A DNA stretch of 64,000 bases from REEB95 sp963810055 (GTDB lineage Bacteria; Pseudomonadota; Alphaproteobacteria; ATCC43930; CGMCC-115725). A model generated the notes under the pieces. That model had not been told where the DNA came from, did not search any database, and saw only the letters and a list, made by a program, of their open reading frames with translations. Positions 44,958 through 53,637 of the stretch are shown in pieces. A program made the position numbers and the translations under genes. Where the stretch lies: NCBI GenBank assembly GCA_963810055.1, contig CAWEME010000012.1, positions 383,809 through 447,808 on the forward strand. The letters run 5' to 3'. Positions within the stretch are counted from its first letter, which is position 1. Each line of letters opens with the position of its first letter.

Positions 44958-45736
44958 TACGCCCAGGCCGCCGCGACCAGCAGGATGACGATCTCGCCCG
45001 CTTGTTCCATCGCGCCCAGCACCTCGCCGGTATAGCCGCCGGCGCGGGCCTGTGCCGTGAACAGCACCGCCGCCATCGCCAGCCCGGCGAGGATCAAGGC
45101 CGCGAGCGCGGGCTTGAAGCCCATCGCCAAGATCGCGACCAACAGGCCGATGCCGACGGATATGCCGGTATTGACCAGGCTCGGCGTGCCGGCGTCGAAA
45201 CTGTCCTGCGCCGCCTTCTTGCCCCAGAGCAGCGCCGGCGGCAAAAGCCCGCGCGCCAGCGTGTGCGCCGCCACCAGCCCCGCGACCACGCCCAGCGTGC
45301 CGAGCGCGTTGCCGAGCGCCGCCAGCGCCGCGCCGCGCAAACCCACGCTCAACACGATGGCGAGGATGCCGTAGACGCCGAGATGCCCGGCGCGCAGGGT
45401 TTCGAGCCGTTCCTCGGCGCTATGGCCGGCGCTCAACCCCTCGGCGGCATGGGCGAGGCCGTCCTCGTGCAATCCGCCGCTGATGATCGCCGTGGCGCCG
45501 ATGGCCAGAAGTCCGGACACCAGCGGCGGCACGCCCAAGAGCGCCGCGATGTCGTAAACGATGGTGCCGGCGACGCCGATGGCGAGGCCGATCAGGGGAA
45601 AGGCCCAGGCCGATTCGGCCAACGCGCCGGGCCGCAAGGCTTCCCGGCCGTCGAAGCGCAGCCGCGTGAAATAGGCCAGCGCATTGAGCGCTTCCTCGCG
45701 CCGGACCGGCATGTCTTCCCAAGACGGCATGGCCAT
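44957..45736 (-). CDS. cobS: adenosylcobinamide-GDP ribazoletransferase (cobalamin synthase)
   Basis: Polytopic enzyme of about 259 residues that joins adenosylcobinamide-GDP and alpha-ribazole in the last steps of B12 synthesis. Recognised by 'LAYFTRLRF', the acidic 'ISGGLHEDGLAHAAEGL' motif and 'GVYGILAIVLSVGLRGAAL'. Three in-frame ATGs are close (45736, 45730, 45709); the first is used. With cobA 2.5 kb away the organism has at least part of the cobalamin pathway, though no cluster. Confidence 0.92.
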   Translation of the reverse strand: MAMPSWEDMPVRREEALNALAYFTRLRFDGREALRPGALAESAWAFPLIGLAIGVAGTIVYDIAALLGVPPLVSGLLAIGATAIISGGLHEDGLAHAAEGLSAGHSAEERLETLRAGHLGVYGILAIVLSVGLRGAALAALGNALGTLGVVAGLVAAHTLARGLLPPALLWGKKAAQDSFDAGTPSLVNTGISVGIGLLVAILAMGFKPALAALILAGLAMAAVLFTAQARAGGYTGEVLGAMEQAGEIVILLVAAAWA

Positions 45737-45812
45737 GGAAGCATGTCTTAGCGCGATTTGGGCCGCCACGCCAGTTGCGCCCTGGCATTTCGCCGCGGTG
45801 TATAATGGCGCC

Positions 45813-47253
45813 ATGAACAAAAGCACGAAACCGCCGGGCCGGATCCGGGGCCTGGCCTTGGCCCAGGGCGCCGAGGCCAGCTTGAGCCTCAGGACCCTGG
45901 TGTTGATCCGCTGGGTGGCGGTGGCCGGCCAGGCGGTGACGCTCTTGGTCGTGCATTTTGTCTTCGGCTTCGCTCTGCCCTTGCGTGCGACCTTGGTGGT
46001 GGTCGCAATTTCGGTTGTGCTCAATTTGTACGCCATGCGCCTGCCCCGCGCCGCCTCGCGGCTGAGCGACCGCGCCGCCGCCCTTTATCTGGCCTATGAC
46101 ACGCTGCAATTGGGCGTGCTGCTGTTCCTCACCGGGGGCCTGCAGAATCCCTTCGCCGTGCTGATGCTGGCGCCGGTCACGGTCTCGGCCACCATCCTGT
46201 CGCACCGCACCGTCATCGGCCTTTCGGCCCTCACCGTGGCGGCGATCAGCGTGCTGGCGGTGATTCACCGGCCGCTGCCGTCGCGGCCGGATTTGCTTTT
46301 CAGTCCCGAGCCGTTCTACGTCCTCGGCATGTGGACGGCGCTGGTGTGCTCCACCTTGTTCATCGCCGGTTACATCTGGTCGGTGGCCGAGGGCGCGCGG
46401 CGCATGCGCGACGCCTATGCCGCCACGCAACTGGCCTTGGAGCGCGAACAACGCATCTCGGCGGTGGGCTCGCTCGCCGCCGCCGCCGCGCATCAATTGG
46501 GCAGTCCCTTGGCCACCATCGCCGTCGTCGCCAAGGAGCTGGTGCACGAGCTGCCCAAGAACAGTCCGTTCGCCGAGGACGCGCATCTGCTGTTGAGCCA
46601 GAGCGAGCGCTGCCGCGACATCCTGGCCGATCTGGCGCGCTCGCGCGAAGGCGGCGAGGGCGAGCCCTTCGCGCGCCTGCCGTTCTCGGCGCTGGTCGAG
46701 GCGGCCGGATCGCCCTTCGCCAAGCCCGGCATCCGCGTCGATCTACGTCACCGGCGGCATGGCCAAGGCGCTGGTCGAAGCGGCGGGCACGCCCTTCGCC
46801 AAGTCCGGCATCAGCGTCATCCACGACACCGGCGACGAAAGCGATCCGGGCGCGGTGCTTCCCGAGGAGCCGCTGGCGCCGAGAAGCCCCGAGATCATGC
46901 ACGGGCTCGGCAACCTCATCCAGAACGCGATCGAATTCGCGCGGCGCGAGGTTTCCGTCACCACGAGCTGGGACAACGACACCGCCGCGGTCGACATCGT
47001 CGATGACGGACCCGGATTCGCGGCCCCCATTCTGGCGCGCATCGGCGAGCCTTATATCTCCGACCGCGCCGGCGACGGCCAGCACATGGGTCTCGGCATC
47101 TTCATCGCGCGCAGTCTCTTGGAGCGCACCGGGGCAAGGGTGAGCTTCGCCAATCTTGACGGCGGCGGGGCGCATGTGGTGGTGGAATGGAAACGGTCGC
47201 AGATCGAAGGCGCGAGCGCGCCCGCACCGGGAATGATGGAGGCCGAGGCATGA
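45813..47253 (+). pseudogene. regB: redox sensor kinase RegB/PrrB interrupted by a 79-bp duplication
   Basis: Global redox histidine kinase. Intact up to about 46742: six helices, the quinone-binding 'GGLQNPF' (108-114), H-box 'AAAAHQLGSPLATI' with H227, and C267 in 'SERCRDIL', the position of the redox-active RegB cysteine. Then a diverged copy of 46689-46740 recurs at 46768-46819 (offset 79), shifting the frame. The ATPase part continues in another frame from 46759 ('HGLGNLIQNAIEFARR', 'DDGPGFAAPILARIGEPYIS', 'MGLGIFIARSLLE'). As sequenced no full kinase is made. It overlaps regA by ATGA. Confidence 0.88.
46689..46819 (+). repeat. imperfect 52-bp direct repeat inside regB
   Basis: 46689-46740 and 46768-46819 match at 45 of 52 bases, both encoding 'ALVEAAGxPFAKxGI'. 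The unit of 79 bases is not divisible by three, hence the frameshift. Confidence 0.85.
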
Positions 47254-47852
47254 ATGATCCAAGGGACGAGTCATCGCGGGGGCCAAGAGCGCCCTCGCCC
47301 CCGCTGCACGGCCTGCCCGAAGCCGAGCGCACACTGTTGCTGGTCGACGACGATCAGCCCCTGTGCCAGCGCCTGGGCCGCGCGATGGAACGGCGCGGCT
47401 TCATCGTCACCACCTGCGACAGCGTGGCGGCGGGGGTGATGACGGCGGGAGCGCATCCGCCCGCCTTTGCGGTGGTCGATCTCCGCCTGCATGACGGCAG
47501 CGGGCTCGAGATCGTCAAGACCATCCGCAAGGCGCGGCCAGCCGCGCGCATCGTCATGCTCACCGGTTACGGCAACATCGCCACCGCGGTGGCGGCGGTG
47601 AAGGCGGGCGCGGTCGATTACATACCCAAGCCGGTCGACGCCGACGCGGTCGAACGCGCGCTCTTGTCCACCGAGGCCTCCTCGCTGCCGCCGCCGCCCG
47701 AGGATCCGATGTCGGCCGACCGCGTGCGCTGGGAACATATCCAGCGCGTCTTCGAGCAATGCGACCGCAACGTGTCCGAAACCGCGCGGCGCCTCAAGAT
47801 GCATCGCCGCACGCTGCAGCGCATCCTGGGCAAGCACGCGCCCCGGAATTAG
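47250..47852 (+). CDS. regA: redox response regulator RegA/PrrA/ActR
   Basis: Partner of RegB, 200 residues: receiver domain with 'LLVDDDQPL', phospho-acceptor D77 in 'FAVVDLRLHDGSGLE', K in 'YIPKPV', the proline hinge 'LPPPPEDPM' and the Fis-type HTH 'VSETARRLKMHRRTLQRIL' that is almost invariant in this family. It controls respiratory, nitrogen and carbon fixation genes by redox state. The ATG overlaps the regB stop; it is intact although regB is broken here. Confidence 0.96.
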   Translation: MNDPRDESSRGPRAPSPPLHGLPEAERTLLLVDDDQPLCQRLGRAMERRGFIVTTCDSVAAGVMTAGAHPPAFAVVDLRLHDGSGLEIVKTIRKARPAARIVMLTGYGNIATAVAAVKAGAVDYIPKPVDADAVERALLSTEASSLPPPPEDPMSADRVRWEHIQRVFEQCDRNVSETARRLKMHRRTLQRILGKHAPRN

Positions 47853-47933
47853 AACCGCCGCTTGTGATTTTTGGGCTCTCGGCGATCTGCAGCTTACTTG
47901 CGGCTGACGCGGCGATGATGGGATCATGGCTCC

Positions 47934-47950
47934 GGTGAACCTGGTTCACC
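47934..47950. promoter_or_regulatory. 17-bp palindrome at the border of the polysaccharide locus
   Basis: GGTGAACCTGGTTCACC, two perfect 8-base arms around one T, extended by near-matching CC/CGG flanks. It lies 81 bases after the regA stop and 31 bases before the first locus gene. No U tract follows, so an operator for a dimeric regulator is more likely than a terminator. No regulator gene is adjacent. Confidence 0.55.
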
Positions 47951-47981
47951 CGGAGCGCGGTAGCATGGAAAGAATTACGGC

Positions 47982-49586
47982 TTGAGCGAGCAAATCGCAA
48001 AATGGCAGGCGAGCACCCAACCCCCAATGCGGGACGCCATTCGCGTGGCCGCCATCGGTGCGGGGTATTGGGGCAAGAACATTGTCCGCAATCTGGCTGA
48101 ACTCGGCGTTCTTGCCGCGGTGTGCGACGCCGATGCGGTGGCGGCGCAGGCCAGCGCGACCAAGCACAAGGTGCCCGTCGAAGACTGGGCCAAGATTCTG
48201 GCCGATCCATCAATCCCAGCGGTGGCGATTGCCGCACCGGCGACTCTGCACGGACGGCTGGCACGCGAGGCTCTGGAGGCCGGCAAGCATGTCTTCGTTG
48301 AGAAGCCCCTGTCGTTAAATCTCGCAGAGGCTTCGGCGCTATGCGGCATGGCGAAGGCGCGCAAACAGGTGTTGATGGTCGGCCACCTGCTGCAATACCA
48401 CCCGGCTTTCCTCAAGCTTGCCGAGATGGTGCGTGCCGGTACGCTCGGCAAGCTGCAATACATTTATTCCAATCGGCTTAATCTCGGAAAGATCCGCTGC
48501 GAGGAAAACATCTTATGGTCGTTCGCGCCGCACGACATCTCGATGATCCTGACCCTGGTCGGCGAAGAGCCGAGCCTGGTCTCGGCCGAGGGCGCGAGTT
48601 ATCTCAATGCCGAGGTCGCCGACGTCACCACCACCAATCTCGCCTTCCCTGGTGGCGCCCGCGCGCATATTTTCGTGTCTTGGCTACACCCATTCAAGGA
48701 GCAAAAGCTGGTCGTGATTGGAAGCGCTGCCATGGCGGTTTTTGACGACGGCAAGCCCTGGTCGAGCAAGCTGCAGCTCTACCGTCATCGCATCGAATGG
48801 CAGGGCAAGCAGCCAATGTCGCAGCGCGCCGAGGCGGAGAGCGTTACGGTTGTCGAGGGTGAGCCGCTGAAGCTCGAGATGCAACATTTTCTCGACTGCG
48901 CGGCCAACGGCAAGCAGCCCCGCACCGACGGCGCCGAAGGCTTGCGCGTGTTGCAGGTTCTGACGGCGGCCAGCGCTGCGCTCAAACCGGCAGTTGGCAA
49001 ATCGAAAATGACGACTTTCCCTGGTGCGCAAATTCACGAGACCGCCTTCGTCGACGAGGGCTGTTTCATCGGCTCCGGCACCAAGATCTGGCATTTCAGC
49101 CATATCCTGTCGGGCACGCATATCGGCCGGAATTGCAATCTCGGCCAGAACGTGATGGCCGGCCCTGGCGTTACCATCGGCGACAATTGCAAGATCCAGA
49201 ATAACGTCTCGGTCTATGCCGGCGTCACGCTTGAAGATGGCGTTTTTTGCGGGCCGTCTTGCGTCTTCACCAACGTTGTCAATCCGCGCGCAGAGATCGA
49301 ACGCAAGAGCGAATTCCGGCCGACCGTGGTCCGCCGCGGAGCAACCATCGGTGCTAATGCCACCATCATCTGCGGCCACAGTCTCGGGCGCTACTGCTTC
49401 ATCGCGGCGGGCGCCGTGGTCACAAAGGATGTTCCCGACTTCGCCCTCATGGCCGGCGTGCCGGCCTCCCGCATCGGTTGGATGAGCAAAGCGGGCAGCC
49501 GCCTCGGTCCTGATCTGGTCTGTCCGATCGACGGCAGCCGCTATCGCGAGGCCGAGCCCGACCGCCTGGAAGAAATTCCTTCATGA
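47982..49586 (+). CDS. fused NDP-sugar dehydrogenase and left-handed beta-helix acyltransferase (WlbA-WlbB-like)
   Basis: Two enzymes in one 534-residue chain. Residues about 20-340 form a Gfo/Idh/MocA oxidoreductase (Rossmann 'IGAGYWGKN', 'VFVEKPLSLN'), like WlbA, which oxidises UDP-GlcNAcA at C3. Residues about 345-500 are hexapeptide repeats ('IGRNCNLGQNVMAGPGVTIG', 'IGANATIICGHSLG') like the N-acetyltransferase WlbB. With the DegT aminotransferase that follows, this makes a diacetamido uronic acid-type sugar. The start is a TTG at 47982 behind GGAAAG; an ATG at 48027 is an alternative. Confidence 0.88.
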   Translation: MSEQIAKWQASTQPPMRDAIRVAAIGAGYWGKNIVRNLAELGVLAAVCDADAVAAQASATKHKVPVEDWAKILADPSIPAVAIAAPATLHGRLAREALEAGKHVFVEKPLSLNLAEASALCGMAKARKQVLMVGHLLQYHPAFLKLAEMVRAGTLGKLQYIYSNRLNLGKIRCEENILWSFAPHDISMILTLVGEEPSLVSAEGASYLNAEVADVTTTNLAFPGGARAHIFVSWLHPFKEQKLVVIGSAAMAVFDDGKPWSSKLQLYRHRIEWQGKQPMSQRAEAESVTVVEGEPLKLEMQHFLDCAANGKQPRTDGAEGLRVLQVLTAASAALKPAVGKSKMTTFPGAQIHETAFVDEGCFIGSGTKIWHFSHILSGTHIGRNCNLGQNVMAGPGVTIGDNCKIQNNVSVYAGVTLEDGVFCGPSCVFTNVVNPRAEIERKSEFRPTVVRRGATIGANATIICGHSLGRYCFIAAGAVVTKDVPDFALMAGVPASRIGWMSKAGSRLGPDLVCPIDGSRYREAEPDRLEEIPS

Positions 49587-50698
49587 GCATTCCTTTCATT
49601 GACCTCAAGGCGCAACGGGCGCGCATCCGCGACCGACTCGACGCCAGGATCGCCACGGTGCTGGACCACGGCAATTACATCCTGGGCCCGGAAGTGGCGG
49701 AGCTGGAAAGCCGCCTCGCCGTTTTCGCCGGCACGCGCCATTGCCTCACCTGCTCGAACGGCACCGATGCACTGGCGCTGATCCTCACGGCCTGGGGCAT
49801 CGGCCCGGGCGACGCCGTCTTCGTGCCGGCCTTCACCTTTGTCGCCACAGCCGAGCCGGTGGTCTGGAACGGCGCGACGTTGGTTTTCGTCGATGTCGAG
49901 CGCGATAGCTTCAACCTCGATCCAGCCAGCCTCGAAGCGGCGATTGTCTGGGCGAAAAAGAATTCCCTCGCTCCTAAGGCGGTGATCGCGGTGGATTTGT
50001 TCGGTCAAGCCGCCGATTACCGCCGGATCGTTCCGATCGCACGCACACACGGCCTGAAAGTGCTGGCCGACAGCGCCCAAGGCTTCGGCAGCACCATCGA
50101 CGGCAAGCCAGCATCCTGTTTCGCTGATGCCACATCCACCAGCTTTTTCCCGGCCAAGCCGCTGGGCTGCTACGGCGACGGCGGCGCGGTCTTAACCGAC
50201 GATACCGGGTTGTTCGAGGTCGTAAAGAGCCTGCGCGTGCATGGCCAGGGCAACGGCAAATACGATAATGTGCGGGTGGGCATGAATGCCCGCCTGGACA
50301 CGATCCAGGCGGCCGTGCTGCTGGAAAAGCTGGCGATCTTCCGCGATGAGATCGCCGCGCGCGACCGCATCGCGCGGCGCTATAACAGCCTGTTCGGCAA
50401 CGCCGTGGCGACGCCATCGTTGGCGCCGGGCATCACGAGCGTTTGGGCTCAGTATACGATCCGGATCGAGAACCGCGATCGCGTAGCCGCGCATTGCAAG
50501 AAGGAAGGCATTCCGACCGCGATCTATTATCCGATTCCTATGCCTCTCCAGGAGGCCTACAAGGGCTATCCGATGGCGCCCGGCGGCATGCCGGTCGCCG
50601 AGGCATTAGCGTCCCAGGTGTTGAGCCTGCCGATGCATCCTTATCTTGACGACGCGACCCAGGACCGCATCGTAGCGACGGTGCGCGCCGCATGCTGA
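49583..50698 (+). CDS. DegT/DnrJ/EryC1 PLP-dependent sugar aminotransferase
   Basis: NDP-keto-sugar aminotransferase of 371 residues. 'FIDLKAQRARIRDRLDARI', 'LTCSNGTDALALIL', 'PAFTFVATAEPV', 'LADSAQGFGS', and the PLP lysine K192 in 'FFPAKPLGCYGDGG'. WlbC-like: it aminates the 3-keto sugar made by the fused dehydrogenase, after which the beta-helix domain acylates it. The ATG overlaps the preceding stop, so the three activities are translated together. Confidence 0.93.
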   Translation: MSIPFIDLKAQRARIRDRLDARIATVLDHGNYILGPEVAELESRLAVFAGTRHCLTCSNGTDALALILTAWGIGPGDAVFVPAFTFVATAEPVVWNGATLVFVDVERDSFNLDPASLEAAIVWAKKNSLAPKAVIAVDLFGQAADYRRIVPIARTHGLKVLADSAQGFGSTIDGKPASCFADATSTSFFPAKPLGCYGDGGAVLTDDTGLFEVVKSLRVHGQGNGKYDNVRVGMNARLDTIQAAVLLEKLAIFRDEIAARDRIARRYNSLFGNAVATPSLAPGITSVWAQYTIRIENRDRVAAHCKKEGIPTAIYYPIPMPLQEAYKGYPMAPGGMPVAEALASQVLSLPMHPYLDDATQDRIVATVRAAC

Positions 50699-50729
50699 AT
50701 TCCCCGCAACCCGCCTAGTAGCCGGAAAG

Positions 50730-51725
50730 ATGGACATTCGCGGCAAGAAGTTCGTGGTGATCGGCGGCGCTGGCCTGATCGGCTCGCACACGGCCGATGC
50801 GCTCGTCCGCGAGGACGTCGGCGAGATCGTCATCTATGACAATTTCGTGCGTGGTACGCATGAGAATCTGGCCGGAGCGCTGCGCGATCCGCGCGTCAGG
50901 ATTTTCGATGTCGGCGGCGACATCTGCCAGACCGATATCCTGAACGCCGCGCTCAAGGGCGCCGACGGCGCGTTCCATTTCGCCGCGCTTTGGCTCTTGC
51001 AATGCCACGATTTCCCGCGCTCGGCCTTCGACGTGAACATCCGGGGGACATTCAACGTGCTCGAGGCCTGCATTGCGCAAGGCGTGAAGCGCTTGGTGTA
51101 TTCATCATCTGCCTCCGTTTACGGCGATGCGGTCGAGGAACCGATGACCGAGGAGCACCCGTTCAACAACAAGAATTTCTATGGCGCAACCAAGATCGCG
51201 GGCGAGGCGATGGCGCGCGCTTTCCATCACCGTTACGGGCTCGGCTTTGCCGGGCTGCGTTACATGAACGTCTACGGCCCGCGGCAGGACTATCGTGGCG
51301 CCTACATCGCGGTGATCATGCGCATGCTGGACGCCATCGATCGCGGCGAGGGGCCGACCATTCTTGGCGACGGCAGCGAGGCGTTCGATTTCGTCGCGGT
51401 CGAGGATTGCGCGCAGGCGAACATCTGCGCCATGAAGGCCGAGACTGTCGACTGCTTCTATAACGTCGGCACCGGCAAGCGCACGTCGTTGAAGCAGCTT
51501 GCCGAGATGCTGCTCCAACTAACGGGTTGCAACCGGCCCATTGAATACGCCCCGCGCAGCCAGGCGACATTGGTGCGCAACCGCATCGGTTCGCCGGCCA
51601 AGGCAAAGAAGGAAATTGGCTTTGAAGCGCGGATCCCGCTCGAGGACGGGCTGCGCCGGCTCATCGCCTGGCGCAAAAGCCATATCGGGCAAATCGAAGT
51701 TCAACGCGGGAAGGCGCCCGTCTGA
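50730..51725 (+). CDS. NAD-dependent NDP-sugar epimerase/dehydratase (extended SDR)
   Basis: Protein of 331 residues with the nucleotide-binding 'VIGGAGLIGSHTADAL', catalytic S-Y-K set ('VYSSSASVYG', Y151 and K155 in 'NFYGATK'), and sugar-binding 'MNVYGPRQDY'. Related to UDP-glucose 4-epimerase-like enzymes; the actual substrate is unknown. It lies between the aminotransferase and AsnB genes and probably makes another precursor sugar for the same glycan. Confidence 0.9.
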   Translation: MDIRGKKFVVIGGAGLIGSHTADALVREDVGEIVIYDNFVRGTHENLAGALRDPRVRIFDVGGDICQTDILNAALKGADGAFHFAALWLLQCHDFPRSAFDVNIRGTFNVLEACIAQGVKRLVYSSSASVYGDAVEEPMTEEHPFNNKNFYGATKIAGEAMARAFHHRYGLGFAGLRYMNVYGPRQDYRGAYIAVIMRMLDAIDRGEGPTILGDGSEAFDFVAVEDCAQANICAMKAETVDCFYNVGTGKRTSLKQLAEMLLQLTGCNRPIEYAPRSQATLVRNRIGSPAKAKKEIGFEARIPLEDGLRRLIAWRKSHIGQIEVQRGKAPV

Positions 51726-51750
51726 TGACGAATTGCGGCAAGAGTTTTCC

Positions 51751-53637
51751 ATGTGCGGCATAGCCGGCATCGTCCAACTTAACGGAGCGCCCGCAGAGTC
51801 AGTCCAACTTCAGCGAATGATGGCGAGCATCGCCCATCGCGGGCCTGACGGCGAAGGCTATTGGACCGAAGGCCCGGCAGCGCTGGGCAACCGGCGTCTG
51901 GCTATCATCGACCTTACTCCCGCGGCCCATCAGCCCATGCAGACCTCCGACGCGCGCTTCATTCTCACCTTCAACGGTGAGATCTACAATTTCGCCGCGC
52001 TGCGCGCCGAGTTGGAGAGCAAGGGCCACCTTTTCCATTCCCGCTCCGACACCGAGGTGCTGCTGCACATGCTGGCGGAATACGGGCCCGATTGCGTGAC
52101 GCGCCTGAACGGCATGTTCGCTTTTGCCCTGTGGGACCAGCGGGAGCGTCGCCTACTGCTTGCTCGCGACCGCTTTGGCATCAAGCCGCTCTATTACGCC
52201 CAGGCGAACGGGGTGTTCCTGTTTGGCTCGGAGGTAAAGGCGCTCTTGGCCCAAGGTGATCTGCGTGCGCGCATGAACCTGCCGGCCCTCATGGAATATT
52301 TCACCTTCCAGAACTTCTTCACCGATCGCACCCTGTTCGAGGGCGTTCGCCTGCTGCCCGCCGGCTGCATCCTGGAATTGGCCCTGCCGGCGTCCGGCGA
52401 AAGCGCGCCCCAGCCCACGGTGCGCCGCTACTGGGATTATGCGTTCCAGGAGCCCGCCAATTCCCGCAGCGACGAGGACTATCTTGACGAACTTAACTTC
52501 CTGTTCCGCCAGGCCGTCGGCCGCCAGCTGGTCAGCGACGTGGAGGTCGGCTCGTTTCTTTCCGGCGGCCTGGATTCAGCCTCGATCACCGCTTTGGCCT
52601 CGCGCCAGCTGCCCTACATGCGGACCTTCACCTGCGGCTTTGATCTCAGCTCGGCCTCGGGCATCGAGCTGAGCTTCGACGAGCGCGCGGCCGCCGAGCA
52701 GCTATCCAACCACTTCAAGACCGAGCATTACGAGATGGTGCTGAAGGCTGGCGACATGCAACGCGTGATTCCACGCCTGGTCCACCATCTTGAGGAGCCC
52801 CGCGTCGGCCAGAGCTATCCCAACTACTACGCCGCGCAACTGGCTAGCAGCTTCGTCAAGGTAGTGCTCGCGGGAACCGGCGGCGATGAGCTGTTCGGCG
52901 GCTATCCGTGGCGCTATTACCGCGCCGTCACCAACAACGGCTTCGAGAATTACATCGACAAATACTACGCCTATTGGCAGCGGCTGATCCCCAATCGCGC
53001 GATCGAGCGCGTGTTCGCCCCGGTGTGGGGCGAGGTCGGGCAGGTCCGCACCCGCGACATCTTCCGTGACGTGTTCAACGGCCACGCCGTCGAGCCGACC
53101 CGGCCGGAGGACTACGTCAATCAAAGCCTCTATCTCGAGGCGAAGACGTTCCTGCACGGCCTGCTCGTGGTCGAGGACAAGCTTTCCATGGCCCATTCGC
53201 TGGAATCCCGGGTGCCGTTCCTCGACAACGACCTGGTAGACTTCGCCCAGCGCCTGCCCTGCCGTCTGAAGCTCGGCAAGCTCGGCGAGGTGGTGCGGCT
53301 CAACGAGAACGAACCGGGCTCCAAGAGCGCCAAGTATTTCCAGAAGACGAACGACGGCAAGTTGCTGTTGCGCCGGATGATGGCCCGCTACGTGCCCAAC
53401 GAGGTGGCCGAACGCGAGAAGCAGGGCTTCTCGGCCCCCGACGCGAGCTGGTTCAAGGGTCAGAGCATCGACTATGTGCGCAGCATCGTCGATAATGACC
53501 GTGCCGCGCTGTACGACTATCTCGACCGGAGCGCGGTGCGCGATCTCGTCGCCGATCATCTCGACGGGCGGGAGAACCGGCGCCTGTTCATCTGGTCGCT
53601 GCTTTACGTCGAGAACTTCTGCCGGGAGTTTTTGTGA
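51751..53637 (+). CDS. asnB: AsnB-type glutamine-dependent amidotransferase
   Basis: Class II amidotransferase of 628 residues. N-terminal glutaminase with nucleophile C2 ('MCGIAGI') and 'RLAIIDLTPAAHQPM', then a synthetase domain with the PPi loop 'FLSGGLDSASI' and 'GTGGDELFGGYPWRY'. In polysaccharide loci such AsnB paralogues amidate carboxyl groups, for example uronic acids, rather than make asparagine. Its place inside the glycan operon and overlap with the ABC permease gene (GTGA) support that reading; the acceptor remains inferred. Confidence 0.9.
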   Translation: MCGIAGIVQLNGAPAESVQLQRMMASIAHRGPDGEGYWTEGPAALGNRRLAIIDLTPAAHQPMQTSDARFILTFNGEIYNFAALRAELESKGHLFHSRSDTEVLLHMLAEYGPDCVTRLNGMFAFALWDQRERRLLLARDRFGIKPLYYAQANGVFLFGSEVKALLAQGDLRARMNLPALMEYFTFQNFFTDRTLFEGVRLLPAGCILELALPASGESAPQPTVRRYWDYAFQEPANSRSDEDYLDELNFLFRQAVGRQLVSDVEVGSFLSGGLDSASITALASRQLPYMRTFTCGFDLSSASGIELSFDERAAAEQLSNHFKTEHYEMVLKAGDMQRVIPRLVHHLEEPRVGQSYPNYYAAQLASSFVKVVLAGTGGDELFGGYPWRYYRAVTNNGFENYIDKYYAYWQRLIPNRAIERVFAPVWGEVGQVRTRDIFRDVFNGHAVEPTRPEDYVNQSLYLEAKTFLHGLLVVEDKLSMAHSLESRVPFLDNDLVDFAQRLPCRLKLGKLGEVVRLNENEPGSKSAKYFQKTNDGKLLLRRMMARYVPNEVAEREKQGFSAPDASWFKGQSIDYVRSIVDNDRAALYDYLDRSAVRDLVADHLDGRENRRLFIWSLLYVENFCREFL

